A stretch of DNA of 64,000 nucleotides, taken from Sphingomonas sp. R647. GTDB lineage: Bacteria > Pseudomonadota > Alphaproteobacteria > Sphingomonadales > Sphingomonadaceae. Of this stretch, positions 8,306 to 15,990 are shown one piece after another; position 1 is the first letter of the stretch; each line of letters starts with the position of its first letter. Under the pieces are notes generated by a model that saw nothing but the letters and a program-made list of their open reading frames with translations, ran no database searches and was not told where the DNA came from. The DNA lies in assembly GCF_020177055.1 (NCBI RefSeq), contig NZ_JAIQXT010000006.1, forward strand, positions 62,001 to 126,000. Reading direction: 5' to 3'. The position numbers were made by a program, and so were the translations under genes.

Positions 8306-9025
8306 TTAGAGCGGGTCGGGGTTGAGATAGAGATAGTCCGGGTCGAACTCGGCGATGGCGCGCAGTGCCGCCGGATCGGTGATCTCGACCCGGCCGGAGC
8401 GGAAGGTCAGCACCCCCATCTCGCGCAGGCGACGGAGCGAGCGGTTGACATGCACCGGGGTCAGGCCGTGGCATTCGGCAAGGTCGGTCTGACTGAGATC
8501 GAGCGCATAACCGCGCGCATCGCCGAGCCCGACGATGTCGAGCCGCACCTGCAGCTCGCAGAACAGATGCGCGATCCGCGCCAGCGCATTGCGTGCGCCC
8601 ATCGACAATACCCATTCGCGATGCATCGACGCGTCGAGATTGGTCGAGAACCAGTAGATCCGCCCGAGTCGCGGGAAGCGTTCGATCAGGTCCGCAATGC
8701 GCCCGTGCGGGACCGGCGCGATGCGGCAGCGGGTCAGCGCCATCAGCGAATGGTCGAGGCGCTTCAGGGTGAAGCTGTGCAGGTCGGCGAAATCGCCGGG
8801 GACGTGCAGCGCGGTGATCTGACGCTGGCCATCGCGCAGATCCTTGTAGCGCGCCGCGATGCCGTCGAGGATCAGGATGCTGTGGTCGAGCCGCGCCCCC
8901 GCCTCGATAAAGGTCTGATGCGCGCCGACGCCCTGCGACGCACCGAACAGAGCGCGGACCGCCGCCGCCTCCTCATTGCTGAGCGGGTGGCGCGCGTTGA
9001 TCCGGGCGAGATGGCGGTCGATCAT
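8306..9025 (-). CDS. Crp/Fnr-family transcriptional regulator
   Basis: 239 residues: an N-terminal cyclic-nucleotide-binding-like beta-roll (about 25-140) and a C-terminal Crp-type winged helix, with the recognition-helix region reading LTPVHVNRSLRRLR. No Fnr-type cysteine cluster is visible, so it is not an Fe-S oxygen sensor. I start at ATG 9025 because family members begin MIDRHLARI; an upstream ATG at 9076 would add 17 residues without family-like sequence. It follows the terminator of the TonB receptor and is probably transcribed alone or with the 55-aa gene. The effector is unknown. Confidence 0.88.
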   Translation of the reverse strand: MIDRHLARINARHPLSNEEAAAVRALFGASQGVGAHQTFIEAGARLDHSILILDGIAARYKDLRDGQRQITALHVPGDFADLHSFTLKRLDHSLMALTRCRIAPVPHGRIADLIERFPRLGRIYWFSTNLDASMHREWVLSMGARNALARIAHLFCELQVRLDIVGLGDARGYALDLSQTDLAECHGLTPVHVNRSLRRLREMGVLTFRSGRVEITDPAALRAIAEFDPDYLYLNPDPL

Positions 9026-9074
9026 TTCGGTCACGACGCGACAACGCACAAAACCGAAAATGGCACCAACACGC

Positions 9075-9108
9075 AAAACGGCCCGGACATCGCGCGATGC
9101 CCGGGCCG
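9075..9108 (-). terminator. Intrinsic terminator of the TonB receptor gene
   Basis: CGGCCCGG (9079-9086) pairs with CCGGGCCG (9101-9108), with further pairing CATCG/CGATG inside. On the minus strand the stem is followed by TTTT (9078-9075). It lies 28 bp past the receptor stop codon. Confidence 0.75.
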
Positions 9109-9135
9109 CCCCGCGTCGCTTGGGGATACGCGTGA

Positions 9136-11949
9136 TCAGAACTTCATGCGCGCGCCGATCGAGAAATAGGTGCCGACCGCGTCATAGAAGACCGGGCCGA
9201 CCGGGCTGAGCGGCGGCTTCTGATCCAGCACGTTGTTGACGTTGAGCGACAGGGTCAGGCGATCCATCACCTTCGCCCGCGCACCCAGATCAAGATAGGC
9301 ATAGGCGCCGATGTCGTTGTTCACGAGATAGCCGGTCGGGTTGACCGACTGGTCGAGCTGGCTGTTGAACTTGCCCGCGCCGACATAGCGGACCCGCGCA
9401 TCGAGCCCGAGCGTGTCGTTCTGATAGACAAAGCTGAGCGTCCCGCGCCAGCTGGGGATCGCGTTGCCGGTGCCCGCGCCGACATCGCCCGCCGTGTCGA
9501 TCCGCGACACGCCGGTATCGACAACGAAATCGCGGACATGGGTCGCCAGCGCGCGGATGCGCAGCGTCCCGGGGAGGTCGGCGATCGCCGACATCTGGAA
9601 GACATAGGATGCCTCGATATCGAAGCCGCTGGTTTCGAACACCGCGATATTCTGGGAGTTCGAGCGCACTTCGGTGACGGTGCCGGTGGCATCGCGGGTG
9701 ATGCGGGCGCAGGCCGCAGCATTGCCGTTGCGACATGCGATCGTCAGGTTCGACCCTGACAGCGTGCTGATCGCGCCGTCGATCTTGATGTCGTAGAAAT
9801 CGACCGACAGGTTGAAGCCCGGCAGGAATTTCGGCGAGAAGGTCGCGCCCAGCGTCGTCGTGTGGCTGATCTCTGGCAACAGGTCCGGATTGCCGCCGCT
9901 ATAGGTGGTGACGGTGGCGGGGTTCGAGACATATTGCGGGTTGGCCGCGGCCCGGCCCGCGCTGTCGCCATCGACCAGCGGACCCACGTTGATTGCGCGG
10001 CTCGAGAACAGTTCGGTGATGGTGGGCGCGCGGATGTCGCGCGAGCGCGTGCCCCGCAGCGTCAGCGTGTCGAACAAGCCGACCGTCGCGCCGCCCTTCC
10101 ACGACCAGATGCCGCCGCTGCGGCTATAGTCGGAATAGCGCGCCGCGCCGTTGAGATCGACCTTGGCCGTGCCTTCGGCGTTGAACAGCGGGAAGGCGAT
10201 TTCGCCGAACCCTTCCTGCACATCATAGCCGCCGCTGACCGGCGAACCGTACAGGTTGAGCGGACCGAATGCGCCGGCGAGGTCGAGCGCGCCGCTGACC
10301 GAGCGCTGCTCCTCCCAACGCCCTTCCGCGCCGAGCACCACCGTGACCGGGCCGGCCCACAGCGAGAACAGGTCGCCCTGCACCTCGACCGCGGCGGCAT
10401 CGAGCTTGGTGGTGGTGTCATTCTGCTGCGTGCCGCGGATATAGGCGAGCGCCTCGGGCGAGGCGGCGTTGAGGCCGAACAGGTTGAGCGGACGGCATGC
10501 CGCATCGTCATTGGTGGCGTTGGCGTCGGCGTTGATGCCGCAGACGATCTGGCCACCGCTCGACACCGCGTTGATCGCATTGTTGAAGCGCGACACGATC
10601 CGCGCATTGCGGATGCGCTGCGCCTGATCGACCTCGCCATGGCTGAAATGCGCGCTGGCCTTCCACGTGCCACCGAGATCGATGTTGACCCCGACCGCGC
10701 CCTCCTTCTGCTCGCGCGTGCCATCATAGATCAGGCTGTACGGGCCGGTATAAAGCCGGCCGAGCGTGAAGCTGGTTTCGCCAGCATTGGCCAGCGTCGT
10801 GCGGATCGATTGCGACAGGAACGGATTGCTCGCCGAGATCGTCTGCGCGCCAAGCCCGATGTCGGGCAGGAAGGCATAGGTCGATCTGGACCGGCCATAG
10901 GTGACATCGGCCCACAGCTTTACTGCACCGAAATCATAGGTCGCGCGGCCATAGGTGCTGATCCGCTCGACCGGGGTGGTCACGGCGATGACGTCGTACA
11001 GGCCGACGGCGCTGGTCCCGCCCAGCACCTGCGCGGGGAAGCGGATCGCGGGGTTGGCGTTGAGCGAAGTGCCCGCGCCATAGGTGCTCAAACTGCCGTC
11101 GCTGTTGAACATCTGTCCCGCGAGTACGCCGGTGGTAATCAGGCCGCCCGGCGTCTGGTTGCCGTAATTGACGTCCGGAACGAGGATCTGGCGCAGGTCG
11201 GTGGTCGATGTCGGGTTGAGGCGAACGATCCCCGCGCTGCCCAGCCGATCGCGCGAATTGCGATCGGGGATCGATTCGTCCTTCACATATTCGGCGCTGA
11301 ACATGATTTGCCCGCGGCCATCGGCGAAGGAGGTGCCGGCGGTGATGTCGCCGCCATAGCGCGCGCCATCCCCGCGCGACGAAATGCCGCTGACCCCGCC
11401 GACGGTGATGCCCGAGACGCGGTCCTTGAGGATGATGTTGGCGACGCCCGCGACGGCATCGGAACCCCAGGCGGCGGATGCGCCGCCGGTCACGACCTCG
11501 ACCCGTTCGACAATCCCCATCGGGACATAGTTGAGGTTGTTGTTGCCGACGAAGCGGCGCTTGTTGACCAAAGTAAGCGTGCGGTTGATGCCGAGGCCGC
11601 GCAGATCGACCGGCGCGGTTCCGCTGCCGGTATTGCCGACCAGCACCTGCGGCGTCGCGGTGGGGCGGAAGGATGGCGAGTCGTTCAGCACCTGCGCCAG
11701 GTTCTGACGCTGTCCCAGACGCAGTTCGTCTTCGCCGATCACGGTGGTCGGCGTCGGTTGTTCGAACCCGTCGCGGACGATGCGCGATCCGGTGATCACG
11801 ATGGAGTCGTCTTGTGACGCGGCGTCGTCTGCCGCTTCCGGAGCGGTTTGGGCGATTGCCGGTGCGGCGGCCAGCAATGCGGCCGTCAATGCTGCGGCAC
11901 TGCTCCCCCGAGCGAGTCCGCGTCCCAGATTCGATACGATCTTGCGCAT
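9136..11949 (-). CDS. TonB-dependent receptor (D-peptide island, receptor 1)
   Basis: 937 residues. Signal peptide 1-34 (ending AIAQ), a TonB-box-like DDSIVITG, a plug domain with GLGINRTLTLVNKRR and VEVVTGGASAAWGSDAVAG, and a 22-strand-type barrel ending in ISIGARMKF with the C-terminal Phe typical of outer-membrane proteins. ATG 11949 has GGGGGAAG in front. The ORF extends 68 codons further upstream but that part is not signal-like. It is divergent from the dipeptidase operon and shares its operator type (12015-12038). Import of peptides is inferred from neighbours. Confidence 0.92.
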   Translation of the reverse strand: MRKIVSNLGRGLARGSSAAALTAALLAAAPAIAQTAPEAADDAASQDDSIVITGSRIVRDGFEQPTPTTVIGEDELRLGQRQNLAQVLNDSPSFRPTATPQVLVGNTGSGTAPVDLRGLGINRTLTLVNKRRFVGNNNLNYVPMGIVERVEVVTGGASAAWGSDAVAGVANIILKDRVSGITVGGVSGISSRGDGARYGGDITAGTSFADGRGQIMFSAEYVKDESIPDRNSRDRLGSAGIVRLNPTSTTDLRQILVPDVNYGNQTPGGLITTGVLAGQMFNSDGSLSTYGAGTSLNANPAIRFPAQVLGGTSAVGLYDVIAVTTPVERISTYGRATYDFGAVKLWADVTYGRSRSTYAFLPDIGLGAQTISASNPFLSQSIRTTLANAGETSFTLGRLYTGPYSLIYDGTREQKEGAVGVNIDLGGTWKASAHFSHGEVDQAQRIRNARIVSRFNNAINAVSSGGQIVCGINADANATNDDAACRPLNLFGLNAASPEALAYIRGTQQNDTTTKLDAAAVEVQGDLFSLWAGPVTVVLGAEGRWEEQRSVSGALDLAGAFGPLNLYGSPVSGGYDVQEGFGEIAFPLFNAEGTAKVDLNGAARYSDYSRSGGIWSWKGGATVGLFDTLTLRGTRSRDIRAPTITELFSSRAINVGPLVDGDSAGRAAANPQYVSNPATVTTYSGGNPDLLPEISHTTTLGATFSPKFLPGFNLSVDFYDIKIDGAISTLSGSNLTIACRNGNAAACARITRDATGTVTEVRSNSQNIAVFETSGFDIEASYVFQMSAIADLPGTLRIRALATHVRDFVVDTGVSRIDTAGDVGAGTGNAIPSWRGTLSFVYQNDTLGLDARVRYVGAGKFNSQLDQSVNPTGYLVNNDIGAYAYLDLGARAKVMDRLTLSLNVNNVLDQKPPLSPVGPVFYDAVGTYFSIGARMKF

Positions 11950-12014
11950 GTCTTCCCCCTGTTTGTTGGCCTGCCTCTCGGGCGACCATCCACTCCCAGC
12001 GCAAGAAAAGTGAC

Positions 12015-12038
12015 ATATTGTCCGGATCAGGACAATAT
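12015..12038 (-). promoter_or_regulatory. Palindromic operator upstream of TonB receptor 1
   Basis: Perfect 9-bp arms ATATTGTCC and GGACAATAT are separated by 6 bp (GGATCA). This is the longest and most symmetrical member of the TCC/GGA box family found before all transcription units of this island, although its spacer is 6 rather than 5. It lies 66-89 bp upstream of the receptor ATG. Confidence 0.65.
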
Positions 12039-12158
12039 ATTTCTCAATAGCGATATTTATCGCAATTATTCCGCTGATTATCCCGGCGTCCGCTGCGGAA
12101 ATTGCCGCGGAGCACAGGCCCGGTCGCCTGAAACTGCCGTACGCAGCGCGCACGCCGG

Positions 12159-12197
12159 TTGACCTTCTCCATTTGGGACTATAGCGTCCTCATTGGA
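12159..12197 (+). promoter_or_regulatory. Promoter-operator of the M19-DgcN-DgcA operon
   Basis: TTGACC (12159-12164) is a -35-like hexamer. Box 1, TCC-ATTTG-GGA (12168-12178), starts 3 bp after it; box 2, TCC-TCATT-GGA (12187-12197), is centred 19 bp further on. The same hexamer-plus-box arrangement occurs at 29053 and 31198. Confidence 0.6.
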
Positions 12198-12216
12198 AAA
12201 TTCGGGGAGTGGGGCA

Positions 12217-13350
12217 ATGCGGGTTTCTCGTCGTCAAGCCATCGGTGCACTGGGCACCGCAGCGATCGCCGCACCCTATGTCGCGCGCGCCGCCTTCCAG
12301 GTCGATCCGGTCAGCGGGCGCAGCTATTCGAAGCGCGCGATCGAGCTGGTGCGCCAGTCGGTGGTCGTGGACATGCTCGCCCCGATCAAGATCGACTTCA
12401 GCCCCGAATTCTACGCCAAGCCGATGAGCGACCAGATGGTCGCCGATTTCCGCGCGAGCGGGATTACCGCGATCCATCACGCAGTCGGCCTCGGCGGTCC
12501 GGATGCGAAGGAAGCGGCGTTCAACTTCTTTGCGATCTGGGGCAATTATGTCGCGCGCAACAGCCATGTCCTGACCGGCATCGGCACCTTCGCCGACATC
12601 CTGCGCGCCAAGCGTGACGGCAAGGTCGCGGTGATCATGGGGCTGCAGAACGCCGATCACTTCCTGCGCCCCGCCGACGTCAAGACCTTCTACGACCTCG
12701 GCCAGCGCTGCGCACAGCTGACCTACAATTCGCAGAACCGCATCGGATCGGGCGCGACCGACCGCGTCGATGGCGGGGTGAGCGATTTCGGCGCCGAGAT
12801 CATCAAGGCGATGAACGCGGTCGGGATGCTGGTTGATGTGTCGCATTGCGGCGACCGCACCACGCTGGACGCGATCGACATTTCGGCCAAGCCGCTGTCG
12901 ATCACCCACAGCAATTGCCGCGCGCTGATCGAGCATCCGCGCGTCAAGACCGATGCGGCGATCAAGGCGATGGCGGCGAAGGGCGGGGTGATGGGCATCA
13001 CCGGCGTGCGCAACTTCGTCAGCAAGACCGACCCCACCACCATCCGCCACTATGCCGACCATATCGACCATGTCGTGAAGCTGGTCGGCATCGAGCATGT
13101 CGGGATCGGCACCGATTCCGACCTGTACGGCTATGACGACACGTCTCCGGAGATGAACAAGATGCTGCGCGGCGCCTACAAGGACAGTTACGCCTTTCGT
13201 GAGAAGATCGACGTGGACGGGTTCGACCACCCGCTCAAAATGTATGCGCTGGCCGATGAGCTGATCCGCCGCAGCTATTCCGACGCGAACATCAAGGCGG
13301 TGCTGGGCGGCAATTTCCAGCGGCTGCTGACCGCGACTTGGGGCGGCTGA
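12217..13350 (+). CDS. M19 (membrane dipeptidase-family) protein with altered metal site
   Basis: 377 residues with a twin-arginine signal (SRRQAIG, 4-10; cleavage after about 25). M19 features are present in the second half: VDVSH with His210, ITHSN with His231, HPR with Arg242 and HVGIGTD with Asp300. The usual HxD near the N terminus is missing: the equivalent stretch is VVVDMLAP (49-56) with no His. The bridging Glu is Gln144 in GLQNADH. M19 enzymes cleave dipeptides, including those with a C-terminal D-residue. Catalysis may be changed or lost here. ATG 12217 has GGGGAG upstream; the upstream in-frame ATG at 12193 lies in the operator. Confidence 0.85.
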   Translation: MRVSRRQAIGALGTAAIAAPYVARAAFQVDPVSGRSYSKRAIELVRQSVVVDMLAPIKIDFSPEFYAKPMSDQMVADFRASGITAIHHAVGLGGPDAKEAAFNFFAIWGNYVARNSHVLTGIGTFADILRAKRDGKVAVIMGLQNADHFLRPADVKTFYDLGQRCAQLTYNSQNRIGSGATDRVDGGVSDFGAEIIKAMNAVGMLVDVSHCGDRTTLDAIDISAKPLSITHSNCRALIEHPRVKTDAAIKAMAAKGGVMGITGVRNFVSKTDPTTIRHYADHIDHVVKLVGIEHVGIGTDSDLYGYDDTSPEMNKMLRGAYKDSYAFREKIDVDGFDHPLKMYALADELIRRSYSDANIKAVLGGNFQRLLTATWGG

Positions 13351-13352
13351 TC

Positions 13353-14414
13353 ATGGGCACTATCACCACCCTCGCCGTCCCCGCCGACGCATCCGACTAC
13401 GACGCGCTGGCGCTGCCGCAACCCTATCTGCTGTTCCTGGGCGATACGACCGAGCCGGGCTTTGCCAAGACCGCGTTCGGCCTGCGCGACTGGGCGCCCG
13501 AGCGGTGCATCGGCGAATATGCGCTGCCTGAAGCCGACGTCACCACTGGCCTGGCTGCGATGACCCCGGCGGAGGCGCAGGCGCGCGGCGCGCGGGCGAT
13601 GGTGATCGGCGTTGCCAATCCCGGCGGCGTGATCCCCGAAAGCTGGCGTGCGGCACTGCTCGACGCGCTCGAGGAGGGACTCGACATCGTCAGCGGCATG
13701 CACGCGCGGCTGTCCGACATTCCGGGTCTTGCCCATGTCGCCGAGCGGCTGAACCGTCGCCTGATCGACGTGCGCGTGCCCCCGGCGAGCATCCCGGTCG
13801 GCACCGGGCGCAAGCGCAGCGGCAAGCGCCTGCTGACCGTCGGCACCGATTGCGCGCTCGGCAAGAAATACACTGCGCTCGCGCTGTGGCGGGCGTTCGA
13901 GGCGCGCGGCATCGCCACCGATTTCCGCGCGACTGGCCAGACCGGGATCATGATCGCAGGCGGCGGCGTGCCGATGGACGCGGTCGTCTCCGACTTTGAG
14001 GCGGGCGCAGCCGAGATGCTGTCGCCCGACGCCGCGCCCGACCATTGGGACGTGATCGAGGGTCAGGGCGCGCTCACCCACCCGGCCTATGCCGCGGTCT
14101 CGCTTGGCCTGCTCCATGGCAGCCAGCCGGACGTGTTCGTGGTGTGCCATGAGCCGGGGCGGCGCGAGATGCTGGGGACCGCAGGCTTCGCGCTGACCTC
14201 GATCGAGGAGATCATCGATCTGACCATGCGTCTGGGCAGCCGCACCAACCCCGCGATCCGCTGCGGCGGGTTCGCCTTCAACACCTCGGCATTTAGCGCC
14301 GAAGAGGCCGCCGCGCTGATGGCGCGCGAGAGCGAGCGGCTGGGCCTGCCGGTCGCCGATCCGATCCGCGGCGGACACGCGTTCGACGCACTCGTTTCGA
14401 GCTGCCTCGCATGA
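13353..14414 (+). CDS. dgcN: DUF1611 protein, D-glutamate N-acetyltransferase-like (DgcN), copy 1
   Basis: 353 residues with an N-terminal Rossmann-like domain (about 20-145) and a C-terminal P-loop domain bearing GTDCALGKK (164-172). This is the DUF1611 architecture. DgcN of marine Proteobacteria N-acetylates D-Glu so that DgcA can racemise N-acetyl-D-Glu. The ATG follows the dipeptidase TGA by 2 nt. A DgcA-type enolase lies four genes downstream in the same operon, which strengthens the assignment. A second paralogue sits at 25729-26775 in the opposing operon; long blocks (such as GKRLLTVGTDCALGKKYTAL) are identical. A different acyl acceptor remains possible. Confidence 0.75.
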   Translation: MGTITTLAVPADASDYDALALPQPYLLFLGDTTEPGFAKTAFGLRDWAPERCIGEYALPEADVTTGLAAMTPAEAQARGARAMVIGVANPGGVIPESWRAALLDALEEGLDIVSGMHARLSDIPGLAHVAERLNRRLIDVRVPPASIPVGTGRKRSGKRLLTVGTDCALGKKYTALALWRAFEARGIATDFRATGQTGIMIAGGGVPMDAVVSDFEAGAAEMLSPDAAPDHWDVIEGQGALTHPAYAAVSLGLLHGSQPDVFVVCHEPGRREMLGTAGFALTSIEEIIDLTMRLGSRTNPAIRCGGFAFNTSAFSAEEAAALMARESERLGLPVADPIRGGHAFDALVSSCLA

Positions 14415-14418
14415 TCGG

Positions 14419-14454
14419 GGCGCGGCGCACCGGGAATCATCCGGGCGCCGCGCC
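14419..14454 (+). other. Intercistronic GC hairpin between DgcN copy 1 and the S12 hydrolase
   Basis: GGCGCGGCGC (14419-14428) is complementary to GCGCCGCGCC (14445-14454). No U-tract follows, so a partial terminator or an RNA-processing/stability element is more likely than a full stop. Confidence 0.5.
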
Positions 14455-14488
14455 GCCCGTACCGCACAATTCAAGGGGAGAGAGAGTG

Positions 14489-15970
14489 ATGCCGCGACCT
14501 TCGTCCTGGCTGCGCGCCACCGCCGCGCTCGCGCTGATCGCCACGGCGCTGCCCGCCGCCGCCAACAGCCGCGAACCCGCGCCAGCAGCCTATAGCATCC
14601 CCCCTGCCCGCATCGCCGGGCTCGCCGATTTCGTCGATGGCGTGATGGCGCAGCAGATTGCGACGCGCGAAGTGGCGGGTGCGGTGGTCACCGTCGTCTA
14701 TCAGGGCAAGATCCTGTTCTCGCGCGGCTATGGCTTTGCCGATGTCGACAAGGGCGTGCCGGTCGACGGGATGCGGACGCTGTTCCGCCCGGGATCGACG
14801 GGGAAGATGTTCACCTGGTCGGCGTTGCTGCAGCAGGTCGAGGCGGGGAAGGTCGATCTCGACGCCGACGTGAACACCTATCTCGACTTCAAGATTCCCG
14901 AGTTCGAGGGCAAGCCGATCCGCGTGCGCGACCTGTTGTCGCATGCGCTGGGGATGGGCGATGTCGGTAACCTGACCGCGCCGTCGGTCGACAAGCTGAT
15001 CCCCTATCAGACCTGGCTCAAGCAGCGCGTGCCCGAGCGGCTATGGCCCGCGGATGGCGAGATTTCCTATTCCAACTATGGCTCGGCGATCGCCGGGTAC
15101 ATCGTCGAACGGGTGTCGGGCATGCCCTTCCCCGACTATGTCGAACAGCGCATCTTCGCGCCTTTAGGCATGACGTCGACCACCTTCCGCGAGCCTTTGC
15201 CCGCCGCGCTCGAACCGCGCATGGCGAGCGGCTATGTCGTCAAGGACGGGAAGCTGGTCGCAGAACCGTTCGAGCTGTTCAGCCCGGTAATGCCGGCGGG
15301 ATCGGCAAGCAGCAGCGGCGCGGACATGAGCCGCTTCATGCTGGCGATGCTGAGCGGCGGCGCGCTGAACGGCAAGCGCATCCTGAAACCTGAATCGGTC
15401 GCGTTACTGATGCGCGATTCCCGCGCCAATGCACCCGGCCTTCAGGGAATGGCGCATGGCTTTTTCGTGGTGCGCAAGGCCGGACCGCGGATGGTGGGGC
15501 ATGGCGGCAATACCGGCGATTTTCATTCGAACATGATCCTCGCGCCCGAAGCGGGGCTTGGCTTCTTCGTGTCCGAGACCGGCGGTCAGGGCAGCTATGG
15601 CGGCCGCACCGAGCTGGTCGAGGCGCTGATCGGGCGGCTGTTCCCGGTTGATCCGGCACCGCGCGTGGCGGCTCCGGCGGGGGAGAGCGTGCCGGTCGGT
15701 GCCTATCGCATGAACCGCCGCGACTATGCCCGCCCGGCCGATCCCGCCCGCGACTGGCAGATCGTGGTCGCCGGGCCGGACGCGATCACGCTGGTGGTCG
15801 AGGGCGCGAAGACGCATTGGGAGCGGATCGGGCCGCAGCTGTATGAGCGGCGCACCGGCGCCCGCGCGGGCGGGCCGTTCGAGCGGCTGCAATTCTATGG
15901 CGGCGCGGGAAAATGGCGGCTGGGGTTCAGCTCGCTTCCGCATGTCGCATTCCACCAGGTCAAACCCTGA
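14489..15970 (+). CDS. S12-family serine hydrolase (beta-lactamase/D-peptidase/esterase fold)
   Basis: 493 residues with a signal peptide (about 1-26). The three class C/S12 motifs are present: STGK with Ser103 and Lys106, the Y-x-N motif SYSNYG near 190, and HGG in GHGGNTGDF near 337. A C-terminal domain of about 110 residues follows. The family includes DD-peptidases, D-aminopeptidases and esterases. Periplasmic action on D-configured peptides or esters is inferred from the operon. ATG 14489 is preceded by AAGGGGAG. It closely resembles the S12 gene at 29119, sharing the LFRPGSTxK and DADxNTYLDFKIP stretches. Confidence 0.85.
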   Translation: MPRPSSWLRATAALALIATALPAAANSREPAPAAYSIPPARIAGLADFVDGVMAQQIATREVAGAVVTVVYQGKILFSRGYGFADVDKGVPVDGMRTLFRPGSTGKMFTWSALLQQVEAGKVDLDADVNTYLDFKIPEFEGKPIRVRDLLSHALGMGDVGNLTAPSVDKLIPYQTWLKQRVPERLWPADGEISYSNYGSAIAGYIVERVSGMPFPDYVEQRIFAPLGMTSTTFREPLPAALEPRMASGYVVKDGKLVAEPFELFSPVMPAGSASSSGADMSRFMLAMLSGGALNGKRILKPESVALLMRDSRANAPGLQGMAHGFFVVRKAGPRMVGHGGNTGDFHSNMILAPEAGLGFFVSETGGQGSYGGRTELVEALIGRLFPVDPAPRVAAPAGESVPVGAYRMNRRDYARPADPARDWQIVVAGPDAITLVVEGAKTHWERIGPQLYERRTGARAGGPFERLQFYGGAGKWRLGFSSLPHVAFHQVKP

Positions 15971-15990
15971 AACCCCAAAGGAGAGGTCGC

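Noticed and set aside
9025..9076. Upstream ATG at 9076 as start of the Crp/Fnr gene
   Set aside because: The extra 17 residues do not resemble family N termini, and the ATG at 9025 gives the expected MIDRHLARI start.
9862..11817. 651-codon plus-strand frame opposite TonB receptor 1
   Set aside because: No motif, no ribosome site, and the minus strand has a complete receptor with signal peptide and C-terminal Phe.
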